From contig UQZN01000001.1 of NCBI GenBank assembly GCA_900545535.1, forward strand, positions 62,001 to 126,000: a stretch of 64,000 nucleotides of DNA. Reading direction: 5' to 3'. Position 1 is the stretch's first letter. Every line of letters begins with the position of its first letter. The notes under the pieces are model-generated. The model was given only the letters and a program-made list of their open reading frames with translations. It did not search any database and was not told the DNA's origin. This document shows, piece by piece, positions 8,279 through 17,350 of this stretch. A program made the translations under genes and the position numbers. Origin of the DNA: an uncultured Phascolarctobacterium sp. (GTDB taxonomy: Bacteria; Bacillota; Negativicutes; Acidaminococcales; Acidaminococcaceae).

Positions 8279-9373
8279 TTATTTAATACCGTTAAGAATA
8301 GTCACTAATTCTCCTGCGCTGGTATCACCGGCAACGGGAGTCACGATGCCCTTTCCTGCAATTTTTACAGTGCCGCCTTCAGCATAGGCGTCTTGGGTAT
8401 TTTGACCTGCGTGGTAAATGGCTGCCAGATTACCTGCTACGAAATAAGAACGCTGCATGCCGCTCATATTGCCCGAAGCTGCAGGTTTCATAAAGGTTTT
8501 GCCATTGATTTTAACTTCACCGCTGTTGGCATCGACAGTAACTTTGCCGTTACTGTATTCAGTGAGTTTTTTAGCGTAATTGTTGCGGCGGTCAGTATCT
8601 TTTGGATGGGTAGAAGGATTGAGAATGTCGCTGAGAATATCGCTTTTCGAGCCGTCGCTGGAACTTTCGATAACAGTTTGCCAGACGGCAGCCGGAGCGC
8701 CTACGTTATAACCGGCATCGGCCATATAAGTAAAGGCAATGTTATCAGCTTCCCATTCGTTGGGTTTGGTAACGCCGGTATTCTTAGCATGTACAGCTAC
8801 TACCTGAGCTGCCAGGCCGTTGGCGCCGCCGATCTCGGAACCGACGGTTTTCATGATGAAGTCAACTGACATTTTTTTCTTAGCGCCCTTGATGGGATGC
8901 TCTTTCTGGCCGTGTACAAGTTCGTGCGCGATAACAGCGGCCATTTTGTCTTCGTTGTAATCAAGGAACCAGAAGGCGCCGATATTGACGGATACATTAT
9001 GCCCTAAAGTACAGTAAGCATTGAAGAATTCCTGATTGTTGACAAAATAATTATAGGGTTTGCTGCTGATCGTCGGATCGCTTTTGGCGATAGCCGGGGT
9101 CATACGCTGCATAATGCGGCCCAGCATGGCGTTAGCATTATAATCGCCGTTGACACCGTCGTCTTGTTTGATTGCTTCAAACAGTTCGTAACGTCCGTCA
9201 TTATCATAATAATTCAGAGCTTTGTTGATCTCCTGCTGCTCTTTGGCGGCACCGACTGCTTTTCCGGCAATACTGCCCAGATTGATCGCTTCTGCCGACT
9301 GCGGCAGACTGAAGCTGAGTACAGATACGGCTAAAAGTGCTGCACCTACTAAAATTTTAGATTGTTTAAACAT
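8279..9373 (-). CDS. Exported M48-family zinc metallopeptidase
   Basis: A 364-residue protein with an N-terminal signal peptide (MFKQSKILVGAALLAVSVLS, cleavage after SAEA near residue 29) and the zinc motif H150-E-L-V-H154. The third ligand is probably the Glu in NEWEADNIAFTYMADAG, about 50 residues later, as in M48 enzymes such as BepA/LoiP, which survey outer-membrane proteins. The last 100 residues (from about KVTVDANSGEVKINGKT) form a separate region without a motif I recognise. In a diderm this would be periplasmic quality control, which is inference. It is a single gene facing rplT. Confidence 0.85.
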   Translation of the reverse strand: MFKQSKILVGAALLAVSVLSFSLPQSAEAINLGSIAGKAVGAAKEQQEINKALNYYDNDGRYELFEAIKQDDGVNGDYNANAMLGRIMQRMTPAIAKSDPTISSKPYNYFVNNQEFFNAYCTLGHNVSVNIGAFWFLDYNEDKMAAVIAHELVHGQKEHPIKGAKKKMSVDFIMKTVGSEIGGANGLAAQVVAVHAKNTGVTKPNEWEADNIAFTYMADAGYNVGAPAAVWQTVIESSSDGSKSDILSDILNPSTHPKDTDRRNNYAKKLTEYSNGKVTVDANSGEVKINGKTFMKPAASGNMSGMQRSYFVAGNLAAIYHAGQNTQDAYAEGGTVKIAGKGIVTPVAGDTSAGELVTILNGIK

Positions 9374-9471
9374 TGATATCCCCCTTTGTATATATTCTGT
9401 AAGTTATTATAGCAAACGAAATGCTAAAAGCAAAGTTTTGTTTAAAGAATATTATTAAAGAAAAAAGAGTT

Positions 9472-9500
9472 TTGCTTAATTTGTCTGACCGCTGTATAAT
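9472..9500 (+). promoter_or_regulatory. Promoter of the AEC transporter gene
   Basis: TTGCTT (9472-9477), 17-base spacer, TATAAT (9495-9500). Confidence 0.75.
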
Positions 9501-9557
9501 TTAAGTTGAGTTTTTAAATGGCTGTGAAGAAGAATTTTAGATGAAGATGAGGAAAAT

Positions 9558-10481
9558 ATGGAACAGGTGTTGACGAAAGCGCTGGCTTTTGTGATTATTA
9601 TTGCTTTTGGCTATTTGTTGAAGCAACGCGGTTTTTTCAAGCCGGATGACTATAAATTGATTGCGAAAATTGTTTTGAATATTACGCTGCCCTGTGCCGT
9701 TATCACCAGCTTTGCGGCCTTTAAAATGGAGTATACGCTGTTTGTACTGACATTGATCGGTTTTCTGGGGAATCTGCTGATGATTGTCTGGGGCTTTATG
9801 CTGACACGTTATCAGACAAATGCGGCGAAGATTTTTTATGTTTTTAATCTGGCCGGTTATAATATCGGCTGTTTCACATTGCCGTTTGCGCAAAGCTTTC
9901 TGGGGCCTTTTGCTGTGGTAGCTACCTGTATGTTCGATGTGGGAAACTCGATCATGTGTACCGGCGGTACCTATGCTTTAGCCAGCGGGCTGGTGCATAC
10001 CGGTGAAAAATATGAGCCGGTCACTCTGCGCAGTGTAGCCGCAAAGCTGCTTAGTTCAGTACCTTTTGTTGTTTATGTGCTGATGCTGGTCTGTGCATTG
10101 TTTGAAGTGCATCTGCCGCAGCCTGTTTATACTCTGACCGGACTTATCGGCAGTGCTAATACTTTTTTGTCGATGTTGATGATCGGAATGATGTTCGAAA
10201 TGACTCTGGATTTGGAGAAGCTGAAGCAGGTCCGCGAAGTGGTGCTGTACCGCTATGTTTTCGGGGTAGCTTTGGCATGGGTGTGCTTTTATCATGCGCC
10301 GCTCAATGCAGAAGTCAAGGAAGTGCTGGCGCTGGTTTTTTTGGCGCCCTCTACGGCGATCGCACCTATCTTTATTGCCAGGATGGGCGGCAATGTTGAG
10401 CTGGCTGGATTTGCCAATTCCATAACTATTGTGATCAGTATTATTTTGATGACATTGTTTTTTACATTTCTGCACGTTTGA
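9558..10481 (+). CDS. AEC-family transporter
   Basis: A 307-residue integral membrane protein with about ten hydrophobic segments in two halves, of the auxin efflux carrier (AEC) family. Bacterial members usually carry malate, malonate or other organic anions. Family-like segments include AKIVLNITLPCAVI (residues ~35-50, helix-breaking Pro), GYNIGCFTLPFAQ and FLAPSTAIAPIFIARMGGN. The substrate cannot be assigned. GATGAGG precedes the ATG. It has its own promoter and is followed by ktrBA after about 110 bases, so co-transcription with potassium uptake is unlikely. Confidence 0.85.
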   Translation: MEQVLTKALAFVIIIAFGYLLKQRGFFKPDDYKLIAKIVLNITLPCAVITSFAAFKMEYTLFVLTLIGFLGNLLMIVWGFMLTRYQTNAAKIFYVFNLAGYNIGCFTLPFAQSFLGPFAVVATCMFDVGNSIMCTGGTYALASGLVHTGEKYEPVTLRSVAAKLLSSVPFVVYVLMLVCALFEVHLPQPVYTLTGLIGSANTFLSMLMIGMMFEMTLDLEKLKQVREVVLYRYVFGVALAWVCFYHAPLNAEVKEVLALVFLAPSTAIAPIFIARMGGNVELAGFANSITIVISIILMTLFFTFLHV

Positions 10482-10522
10482 TTTGTAATTAAATAAAGCT
10501 GCATTTTAGTAAGCAAGTAAAA

Positions 10523-10552
10523 TTGACAAGCATAAAGTAATGAGAGTAAACT
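10523..10552 (+). promoter_or_regulatory. Possible promoter of ktrBA
   Basis: TTGACA (10523-10528) with an 18-base spacer to TAAACT (10547-10552). The -10 is weak, so this is tentative. No c-di-AMP riboswitch fits in the short leader. Confidence 0.45.
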
Positions 10553-10594
10553 TGAACTATACTCAATAAGTAATATTTGGCGGCTTTTGTCGGG

Positions 10595-11983
10595 ATGGTG
10601 AAGAATTTGTTATTTTTGATCAATTTATTGCATAGATGGTTAAAGCTGCTTAATCATAGCTTGACGGGCAGCCAGATGGTGGCGTTTACTTTTGCCATGC
10701 TTATCTTGTGCGGTTCAATGCTGCTGATGCTGCCAATTGCCAGTGCTGATGGCAGCAGTATGCGTTTTATCGACGCTTTATTCACAGCGACTTCGACTTC
10801 ATGTGTAACGGGACTGGTCGTGGTTGATACCGGTCATTATTTTTCCTGGTTCGGCAAGCTGGTGATGATCGTTCTTATTCAGATCGGCGGCTTGGGGATT
10901 ATGACGCTGACGACGCTGCTGAGCGTGGCGATCGGCAAACGTATCAATCTGCGGGAGCGGCTGTTTATTCAGGAATCGCTTAATCTGAACGAGCCTTCCG
11001 GGGTAGTACGGCTGTCGTTGAATGTTGTAAAATATGCTTTGACGATCGAATTTGTTTTTGGTACTATTTTGGCCTGGCATTTTTATTCTGCTTTGGATAT
11101 GGGTCTTACGGGTATTGCCTGGGGATACTGGCATGCGATCTCTGCTTTTTGTAATGCCGGCTTTGATCTGTTTGGCGATTATACCAGTTTGACAGGGCAT
11201 TATAATGATGTAACGCTGAATTTGTGCATTATGGCTCTGATCACTATCGGCGGTATTGGTTTTACCGTTTTGGATGATCTGCGCCGTAACCGAAAATGGA
11301 GCAAGTTGCGGCTGCACAGTAAAATAGTGCTGACAGCCAGCGCGATCCTGACTTTTGGCGGCACACTGGTGATTTTGGCTCTGGAATATACGAATCCGGC
11401 TACCTTAGGCGGCATGCCCAATGAACTGGACAAATGGATGGCTGCTGCGTTTCAATCCGTTACCTGCCGGACGGCTGGGTTCAATACGATCGAACTGACT
11501 GATATGCGGGCCAGTTCGCTGTTTTTTATGGTACTTTTAATGGGCATCGGCGCTTCGCCCACATCTACTGGCGGCGGTATGAAAACTACGACAGTGATGG
11601 TACTGCTGGTATCTACCTGGGGATTGCTGCATGGTAAACGCGATACAGTGTTGTTTGGCAGGCGGATCGCTTCGGAAACAGTCGATAAGGCTTATAATGT
11701 CTTTACTGTCTGTCTGCTGTGGATGCTGGGTGCGTATTTTCTGCTGCTGATTTGTGATGGCGGGCTGCATCGTGCTGATTACGTGTTGTTTGAAGTGGTT
11801 TCGGCTTTTGCTACTGTTGGGCTGGGGGTAGGTATTACACCCGACTGGAATGACTGGGGCAAGCTGATTCTGGTTCTGACTATGTATGCCGGACGTATTG
11901 GTGTACTGACTTTTGTTTTATCCTTCCTGCATTCTAAAGACGATAAGATCAGATATCCTTCGGAAAATATTATGATTGGTTAA
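10595..11983 (+). CDS. ktrB: Potassium uptake channel subunit KtrB/TrkH
   Basis: Integral membrane subunit of a K+ uptake system, about 462 residues with four membrane-pore-membrane repeats. Pore-loop signatures are visible: TSTSCVTGL near the N-terminus, ISAFCNAGFDLFG in the second repeat, QSVTCRTAGFNT in the third and SAFATVGLGVGI in the fourth. The length fits KtrB rather than the longer TrkH. The adjacent gene encodes a single-RCK KtrA, which gates it. The start is uncertain: ATG at 10595 gives MVKNLLFLINLLHRWL, and a TTG at 10577 is also in frame. Neither has a good Shine-Dalgarno. Confidence 0.9.
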   Translation: MVKNLLFLINLLHRWLKLLNHSLTGSQMVAFTFAMLILCGSMLLMLPIASADGSSMRFIDALFTATSTSCVTGLVVVDTGHYFSWFGKLVMIVLIQIGGLGIMTLTTLLSVAIGKRINLRERLFIQESLNLNEPSGVVRLSLNVVKYALTIEFVFGTILAWHFYSALDMGLTGIAWGYWHAISAFCNAGFDLFGDYTSLTGHYNDVTLNLCIMALITIGGIGFTVLDDLRRNRKWSKLRLHSKIVLTASAILTFGGTLVILALEYTNPATLGGMPNELDKWMAAAFQSVTCRTAGFNTIELTDMRASSLFFMVLLMGIGASPTSTGGGMKTTTVMVLLVSTWGLLHGKRDTVLFGRRIASETVDKAYNVFTVCLLWMLGAYFLLLICDGGLHRADYVLFEVVSAFATVGLGVGITPDWNDWGKLILVLTMYAGRIGVLTFVLSFLHSKDDKIRYPSENIMIG

Positions 11984-11997
11984 AGGCGGTAACGATA

Positions 11998-12663
11998 ATG
12001 ATTAAAAAACAACGTGAAAAACAATATGCTGTTTTTGGCTTAGGCCGTTTTGGCACCAGTGTAGCACTGACGCTCAATGAGCTGGGGTATCAGGTCATGG
12101 GTGTCGATACTGACGAGGATAATGTACAGAATCTGGCGCATGAACTGACGCATGTAGTGACGGCAGATGCTTCTGATGAACGTACATTGCGTTCTTTGGG
12201 CGCTCAGAATTTTGATGTGGCAGTTGTGGCGATCGGAGACTTGGAAGCTAATATGATGACGACGCTGCTTTTGAAGGAAATGGGTGTGCCTGTGGTCGTT
12301 GTAAAAGCAATTAATCAGGTTCATGGTAAGATGCTCGAAAAGATCGGCGCTGATAAGATCGTCTATTCGGAGCGTGATATGGGGCAGCGCGTTGCCCATA
12401 ACCTTATTTCCAACAGTATAGTCGATTATATTGAGCTGTCCGATACTATCAGCCTGATGAGCATCACGGTGCCGACAAGCCTGGCCGGGAAAAATCTGAT
12501 CGAATCCAATCTGCGCAGCCGTTATAACGTCAATATCGTGGCGATCAAGCACGGCAGTGAAACGCTGGTCAATCCAGATCCTAAAATGGTGCTGAATCTT
12601 GGCGATGAGATGATCATTATTGGTGAACATGATAATATTAAGGCACTGGAGGAAGTTGTCTGA
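11998..12663 (+). CDS. ktrA: Potassium uptake regulatory subunit KtrA
   Basis: A 221-residue cytosolic RCK protein that forms a ring on KtrB and gates it in response to nucleotides. The N-terminal Rossmann domain shows the GLGRFG turn (residues ~14-19) and the acidic end of the second strand (GVDTDED). The C-terminal half (from about SLMSITVPTSLAGKNL) is the TrkA_C domain. One RCK unit rather than two marks KtrA and not TrkA. The gene follows ktrB after 14 bases and overlaps the next gene by one base (TGATG), so at least these three are one transcript. Confidence 0.93.
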   Translation: MIKKQREKQYAVFGLGRFGTSVALTLNELGYQVMGVDTDEDNVQNLAHELTHVVTADASDERTLRSLGAQNFDVAVVAIGDLEANMMTTLLLKEMGVPVVVVKAINQVHGKMLEKIGADKIVYSERDMGQRVAHNLISNSIVDYIELSDTISLMSITVPTSLAGKNLIESNLRSRYNVNIVAIKHGSETLVNPDPKMVLNLGDEMIIIGEHDNIKALEEVV

Positions 12664-13475
12664 TGAAAGAATTGAGCAGCGTTAGTAATCCTGTCGTCAA
12701 GGCTGCCGCAGAGCTGAAACAAAAAAAATACCGGACGGAGCAGCAGGCTTTTTTAGTGGAAGGCCTGCGTGCAGTGGAAGATGCCGTCAAATATGGTACG
12801 GTGAAGCAGCTTTTTGTGCTGCAGGAGAATAAAGCTGTTTCGATGCGGCAGGCTGCGGTCGTAGAACAGGCAGCCCTTGCCGGTGCTGAATTATATGGAG
12901 TTACTGAACAGGTGATGAAAAAAATTGCCGATACAGAAACTCCGCAGTCGCTGACGGCCGTGGTTGCCAAAACCAGGGCGGCTTTAGATGAACTGGCGTC
13001 TGCAGGCGGTACTGTACTTGTGTTAGACCGCATCGGCGATCCCGGTAATCTTGGTACGATGATCCGCAGCGCGGATGCGGCAGGCATCAGCGGCGTGATT
13101 TTACTTGCCGGCTGTACAGATGTTTTTGCACCTAAAGCAGTACGTGCGACAATGGGGGCGCTGCTGCATTTGCCTGTTGCCGAAGGGGTCAGCGAAACTG
13201 ATTTTATCAAATGGGCACAGCAAAGCGGGTATGAGCTATTAGTAACTTGCCTGGCTAACGCCGGCAGTTTATATGAGACCGATTTGCAGGGCCGGGTGGC
13301 GGTCGTTATCGGCAGTGAGGCCGAAGGTGTTTCAGAAAGTTTGTTGGCAGCGGCTGACAAAAAAGTTTTTATACCGATGGAAGGCCGGGCAGAATCCCTT
13401 AATGCTGCGGTGGCGGCAGGGATCGTTATGTTTGAATGTCTGCGTCAACGGCTTGCAGGCAAAGGCAAGTTGTGA
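12663..13475 (+). CDS. TrmH/SpoU-family RNA 2'-O-methyltransferase
   Basis: A 270-residue SPOUT-fold enzyme that transfers a methyl group from SAM to a ribose 2'-OH in rRNA or tRNA. An N-terminal substrate-binding part (KYRTEQQAFLVEGLRAVEDA) precedes the knotted catalytic domain. Its three motifs are visible: DRIGDPGNLGTMIRSADAAG, VAVVIGSEAEGVSE and the C-terminal MEGRAESLNAAVAAGIVMFE. The exact nucleotide target is not evident. The gene overlaps ktrA by one base. Its last codons carry the -35 box of the downstream pheST promoter. Confidence 0.92.
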   Translation: MKELSSVSNPVVKAAAELKQKKYRTEQQAFLVEGLRAVEDAVKYGTVKQLFVLQENKAVSMRQAAVVEQAALAGAELYGVTEQVMKKIADTETPQSLTAVVAKTRAALDELASAGGTVLVLDRIGDPGNLGTMIRSADAAGISGVILLAGCTDVFAPKAVRATMGALLHLPVAEGVSETDFIKWAQQSGYELLVTCLANAGSLYETDLQGRVAVVIGSEAEGVSESLLAAADKKVFIPMEGRAESLNAAVAAGIVMFECLRQRLAGKGKL

Positions 13476-13481
13476 TAAAAT
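13453..13481 (+). promoter_or_regulatory. Promoter of the pheS-pheT leader
   Basis: TTGCAG (13453-13458), 17-base spacer, TAAAAT (13476-13481). The box overlaps the end of the upstream methyltransferase gene. Confidence 0.7.
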
Positions 13482-13489
13482 TAATAGCG

Positions 13490-13740
13490 TTAATTGAATA
13501 CGCCCCATTTTTTTGACACGATGACCGGGAGAGTACGCCAGATGTGCGACACAGAGAGCGAGGCCACGGCTGCAAGCCTTGCGACACACTAAAGCGGAAG
13601 TTCACTCGTGAGTGTTTGTACTGAAGGCTTTAGCTGTGTAGGTGCAACGTCAGTCGCGTTAAGACAGCAGAGTACAAATTAGGGTGGTACCGCGGAAGCA
13701 TAACTTTCGCCCCTTACCAGGGGCGGAAGTTTTATTTTTT
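13490..13740 (+). promoter_or_regulatory. T-box leader of pheST (tRNA-Phe sensing)
   Basis: The T-box core AGGGTGGTACCGCGG lies at 13681-13695. The terminator arms AACTTTCGCCCC (13702-13713) and GGGGCGGAAGTT (13720-13731) are followed by TTTATTTTTTT. A TTC triplet (13601-13603), followed by A and CTC, can pair with GAG near 13531 to form the base of stem I. This makes TTC, a Phe codon, the likely specifier. Uncharged tRNA-Phe should switch on pheST. Confidence 0.9.
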
Positions 13741-13755
13741 TACAGGAGGAAGAAT

Positions 13756-14781
13756 ATGAGAGAAGAATTGCAGGCACTTAAAGAACAAGCGCTGGCAAAA
13801 CTGGAAGCAGTAACGACGCCTGACGGCCTCAAAGATCTACGCATCAAATATCTGGGTAAAAAGGGCCCCATGACGGAGATACTGCGTGGCATGGGCGCAT
13901 TGCCGGCTGAAGAAAGGCCAAAGATCGGTCAGATCGTCAATGAAGTAAAAAGTACTTTAGAAGCGGCGATCAATGCGAAAACTGATATTTTAGAAGCCGA
14001 GGCTTTGAAAGCCAGGCTGGCTAACGAGAAGGTTGATATCACTTTACCTGGCCGTACCCAAAGCTGCGGGCATCTGCATCCTGTAACTTTGACGCTGCGC
14101 GAGATCAAAAAGATTTTTATGCGCATGGGCTTTGACGTCATGGAAGGGCCTGAGATCGAAAGCGATTATTATAATTTTGAAGCTTTGAACCTGCCGCAGG
14201 ATCATCCGGCCCGTGATATGCAGGATACTTTTTATATTACTGAGAATTTCCTGCTGCGGACGCAGACTTCACCGGTACAGGCTCGGACAATGCAGGCCTG
14301 TGAGCCGAATACGCCGATCAGGATGATTGCTCCTGGCACTGTTTACCGCAACGATTATGATGCGACCCATTCACCGATGTTCCATCAGGTCGAAGGTCTG
14401 GTGCTGGGTGAAAATATCAGCCTGGCTGATTTGAAGGGGACGTTGGAAACTTTCTGCAAAGAAATGTTTGGCGGCAGTGTGGAAATCCGTTTGCGTCCCA
14501 GTTATTTCCCCTTTACGGAACCGAGTGCTGAAGTCGATATTTCCTGCGTCATCTGCGGCGGCAAAGGCTGCCGTGTCTGCAAAAATTCAGGCTGGCTCGA
14601 GATTCTGGGTTCCGGTATGGTGCATCCCAACGTGCTGCGCATGAGCGGTTACGATCCCGATAAGATCAACGGTTACGCCTTTGGTATGGGTGTTGAGCGT
14701 ATCGCCATGCTGAAATATGGTATCGATGATCTGCGTTTATTCTTTGAAAACGACCTGCGGTTCATCCGCCAGTTCAAATAA
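13756..14781 (+). CDS. pheS: Phenylalanyl-tRNA synthetase alpha subunit
   Basis: The catalytic alpha subunit of the alpha2-beta2 enzyme that charges tRNA-Phe. The 341 residues start with a coiled-coil tRNA-binding arm (about 1-85). They continue with the class II core: motif 1 region FMRMGFDVMEGPEIESD, motif 2 PGTVYRNDYDATHSPMFHQ and motif 3 GYAFGMGVERIAMLKYGI. A Cys-rich CVICGGKGCRVC segment precedes motif 3, as seen in many Firmicute PheS proteins. The ATG at 13756 follows CAGGAGGA by a proper distance; an upstream in-frame GTG lies inside the T-box and is not credible. pheT follows after 11 bases. Confidence 0.98.
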   Translation: MREELQALKEQALAKLEAVTTPDGLKDLRIKYLGKKGPMTEILRGMGALPAEERPKIGQIVNEVKSTLEAAINAKTDILEAEALKARLANEKVDITLPGRTQSCGHLHPVTLTLREIKKIFMRMGFDVMEGPEIESDYYNFEALNLPQDHPARDMQDTFYITENFLLRTQTSPVQARTMQACEPNTPIRMIAPGTVYRNDYDATHSPMFHQVEGLVLGENISLADLKGTLETFCKEMFGGSVEIRLRPSYFPFTEPSAEVDISCVICGGKGCRVCKNSGWLEILGSGMVHPNVLRMSGYDPDKINGYAFGMGVERIAMLKYGIDDLRLFFENDLRFIRQFK

Positions 14782-14792
14782 GGGGGAAGATT

Positions 14793-17225
14793 ATGTTAGC
14801 ATCTATTGACTGGTTAAAAAAATATGTTGATATTAACGTCACTCCTGAAGAGTTGGCTGAAAAACTGACCCGCGTAGGGCTGGAGGTAGAGAGCGTAAAC
14901 TATCTGGGAGCAGGTCTGGAAGGCGTTATTACCGGCAAAGTCACCCAGATCGAGCGCCATCCTAACTCCGATCATTTGTGGGTGTGCATGATGGATTATG
15001 GCAGCGGCGAGATCGTGCAGATATTGACCGGTGCGCAGAACGTACATCAAGATGATATCGTACCAGTTGCGGTTGTCGGTTCGCAGCTGCCTAATGGCAT
15101 GAAGCTGAAAAAAGCTAAAATGCGTGGGCTTGATTCCTTCGGTATGCTGTGCAGTGCTGAAGAACTTGGCATTGACGCCAAGCTTTTACTGCCGGAGCAG
15201 CGCAACGGCATTTTCATTCTGCCGCCGGATACGCCGATCGGTATGGATATCAAAAAAGTTTTAGGCTTGGATGATGTGGTGCTGGATATCGATCTGACGG
15301 CTAACCGCGGCGACTGTAACAATATCCTTGGCCTGGCCCGCGAGGCTGCCGCTGTTTTGGGTACGGAACTGCGCCTGCCTGATATGAGCGTTCAGGAAGC
15401 TGCCGGCGGCAGAGCTGCTGAAATGGCGAAAATAGATGTGCAGGCAGCTGACCTGTGCAGTCGTTTTGCTGTACGCGTATTGAAGAATATCAAGATCGGC
15501 CAGTCGCCGGAGTGGATGCAGAAACATCTGCGTGCCTGCGGTATGCGCCCGATCAGCAATGTTGTCGATGTAACTAACTATGTAATGCTGGAATTAGGCC
15601 AGCCGATGCATGCGTATGATTACGACAAAGTCGGCAGCCATACCCTGATCGTCCGCCGTGCTGAGGCTGGGGAGAAGCTGGTGACGCTGGACAGCCAGGA
15701 ACGCACGCTCGACCCAAGTATGATCACGATCGCCGATCCTGCTCATGCGGTAGGCCTGGGCGGGGTTATGGGCGGATTGGAAACAGAAGTTACTGACAGC
15801 ACTGTCAATGTTATGCTTGAGGCTGCCACCTTTAACGGGCCTTCGATTCGCCGCACCTCTAAAGCTTTGGGCCTGCGCAGCGAGGCTTCCGGACGTTTTG
15901 AACGCGGTGTGGACACTGTGCTGACTCATAACGCTCTTAACCGCGCCGCGCATTTATTGGAACAGATGGGTGCCTGCGAGACTGTCTGCGGTATCGTGGA
16001 AGCTTACCCGACCGAAGTGAAGCCGGCTGTCGTCAAAGTTACTCCGTCTGCTATCAATACCCGTATTGGTGTTGAGATCGCGACTGAGGAAATGATCGAC
16101 ATTTTAAAGAAGCTGCAGTTCGGCGTACAGCAGGAGGGAACAGAGCTGATCGTTACCGCTCCCAGCTGGCGTTATGATGTGACCTGTGATGCCGATATCA
16201 GCGAGGAGATCGCACGTATGCATTCCTATGACAAGATCACGTCACACATGCCGGCTCTGCCTTTGGTACAGGGACGCCAGGCTGTGATCGAGGATGTACG
16301 CGACAGTGTGGAGGATTATCTGGCTTCCGCAGGCTTGAGCGAGGTTATGACCTACAGCTTTATCCACCCCGGTTCTTTTGATAAGCTGGAACTGCCGGCA
16401 GATGATGAACGCCGCCAAGTGATCGAATTGATGAATCCGATCAGCGATGAATTTAAAGTTATGCGTACTACCTTGGTACCCAGTATTTTAAGTACAGTTG
16501 CTTATAATCTGGCACGTCAGAGCGAAAGTGTCAAAATTTTTGAAGTTGGGCGTACTTATCTGCCTCAAGCGCTGCCTTTAACGGAATTCCCGGTAGAAAA
16601 ACGTGTATTATGCGCTGCCATGAGCGGTAAACGTAATGTACTGAACTGGACTGAAGGTAAAGACAATGTGGACTTCTATGATATGAAAGGCGTTGTCGAA
16701 GGGCTGTTGGCAAAATTGCAGGTTACAGATTACAGGCTGGTTTCGGAAACGCAGCCATATCTGCATCCGGGCAAGAGCTGTGCGATCGAATATCAGGGTG
16801 AACTGATCGGTTATTTCGGCGAAGTGCATCCTACGGTTGCCGCTAACTTTGATCTGAGCAGCGAGACCTATGTACTGGAGCTGGGCATTGAACCTTTGGT
16901 CGCTGCTGCTGTTAAGGTGCCCAAATATAAACATCTGCCTAAATTCCCCGGTACTTCACGTGATATTGCTGTCGTTGTACCGCTGGAAGTAAGCATGAGC
17001 GAATTGGAAGACGTAATCCGCGCTAATGCCGGCGAGCTTTTGAGCGATGTGAAGGTGTTTGACGTTTATACTGGTAAGCAAGTGGCTGACGGCTGTAAAT
17101 CGATGGCCTTCAATCTGACCTTCCAGGCTGATGACCGTACTTTGACTGATGCCGAGATCGATACCGTAATCAAAAACGTTGTCGATAAAGTTGGCGAAGA
17201 ATATAAGGCAAAATTGAGAGATTAA
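14793..17225 (+). CDS. pheT: Phenylalanyl-tRNA synthetase beta subunit
   Basis: The 810-residue beta subunit holds tRNA-Phe and edits Tyr-tRNA-Phe. The domain order is normal: an EMAP/OB-type tRNA-binding domain (about 40-155, GKVTQIERHPNSDHLWVC), B1 and B5 domains, the B3/4 editing domain (PISNVVDVTNYVMLELGQPM), the catalytic-like B6-B7 region (EVMTYSFIHPG), and the C-terminal ferredoxin-fold anticodon domain (PKFPGTSRDIAVVVP). The start follows GGGGGAAG by a normal distance. It is co-transcribed with pheS and ends at a strong terminator. Confidence 0.98.
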   Translation: MLASIDWLKKYVDINVTPEELAEKLTRVGLEVESVNYLGAGLEGVITGKVTQIERHPNSDHLWVCMMDYGSGEIVQILTGAQNVHQDDIVPVAVVGSQLPNGMKLKKAKMRGLDSFGMLCSAEELGIDAKLLLPEQRNGIFILPPDTPIGMDIKKVLGLDDVVLDIDLTANRGDCNNILGLAREAAAVLGTELRLPDMSVQEAAGGRAAEMAKIDVQAADLCSRFAVRVLKNIKIGQSPEWMQKHLRACGMRPISNVVDVTNYVMLELGQPMHAYDYDKVGSHTLIVRRAEAGEKLVTLDSQERTLDPSMITIADPAHAVGLGGVMGGLETEVTDSTVNVMLEAATFNGPSIRRTSKALGLRSEASGRFERGVDTVLTHNALNRAAHLLEQMGACETVCGIVEAYPTEVKPAVVKVTPSAINTRIGVEIATEEMIDILKKLQFGVQQEGTELIVTAPSWRYDVTCDADISEEIARMHSYDKITSHMPALPLVQGRQAVIEDVRDSVEDYLASAGLSEVMTYSFIHPGSFDKLELPADDERRQVIELMNPISDEFKVMRTTLVPSILSTVAYNLARQSESVKIFEVGRTYLPQALPLTEFPVEKRVLCAAMSGKRNVLNWTEGKDNVDFYDMKGVVEGLLAKLQVTDYRLVSETQPYLHPGKSCAIEYQGELIGYFGEVHPTVAANFDLSSETYVLELGIEPLVAAAVKVPKYKHLPKFPGTSRDIAVVVPLEVSMSELEDVIRANAGELLSDVKVFDVYTGKQVADGCKSMAFNLTFQADDRTLTDAEIDTVIKNVVDKVGEEYKAKLRD

Positions 17226-17234
17226 CAGATAATG

Positions 17235-17267
17235 AAATACCCCCGATGTCGGTCGGGGGTATTTTTT
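17235..17267 (+). terminator. pheST terminator
   Basis: Arms AATACCCCCGA (17236-17246) and TCGGGGGTATT (17253-17263) form a perfect hairpin followed by a T-run. Confidence 0.93.
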
Positions 17268-17350
17268 CGTAAGTAAATAAAATAATTTTTTACTGCACTG
17301 CTGCTAAATAAAGGTGTTATAATAAAAATGTATGAAAGAAGGTGCATTTT

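Noticed and set aside
10482..10594. c-di-AMP riboswitch before ktrBA
   Set aside because: Such riboswitches often precede ktr genes, but the leader is too short and shows none of the conserved blocks.
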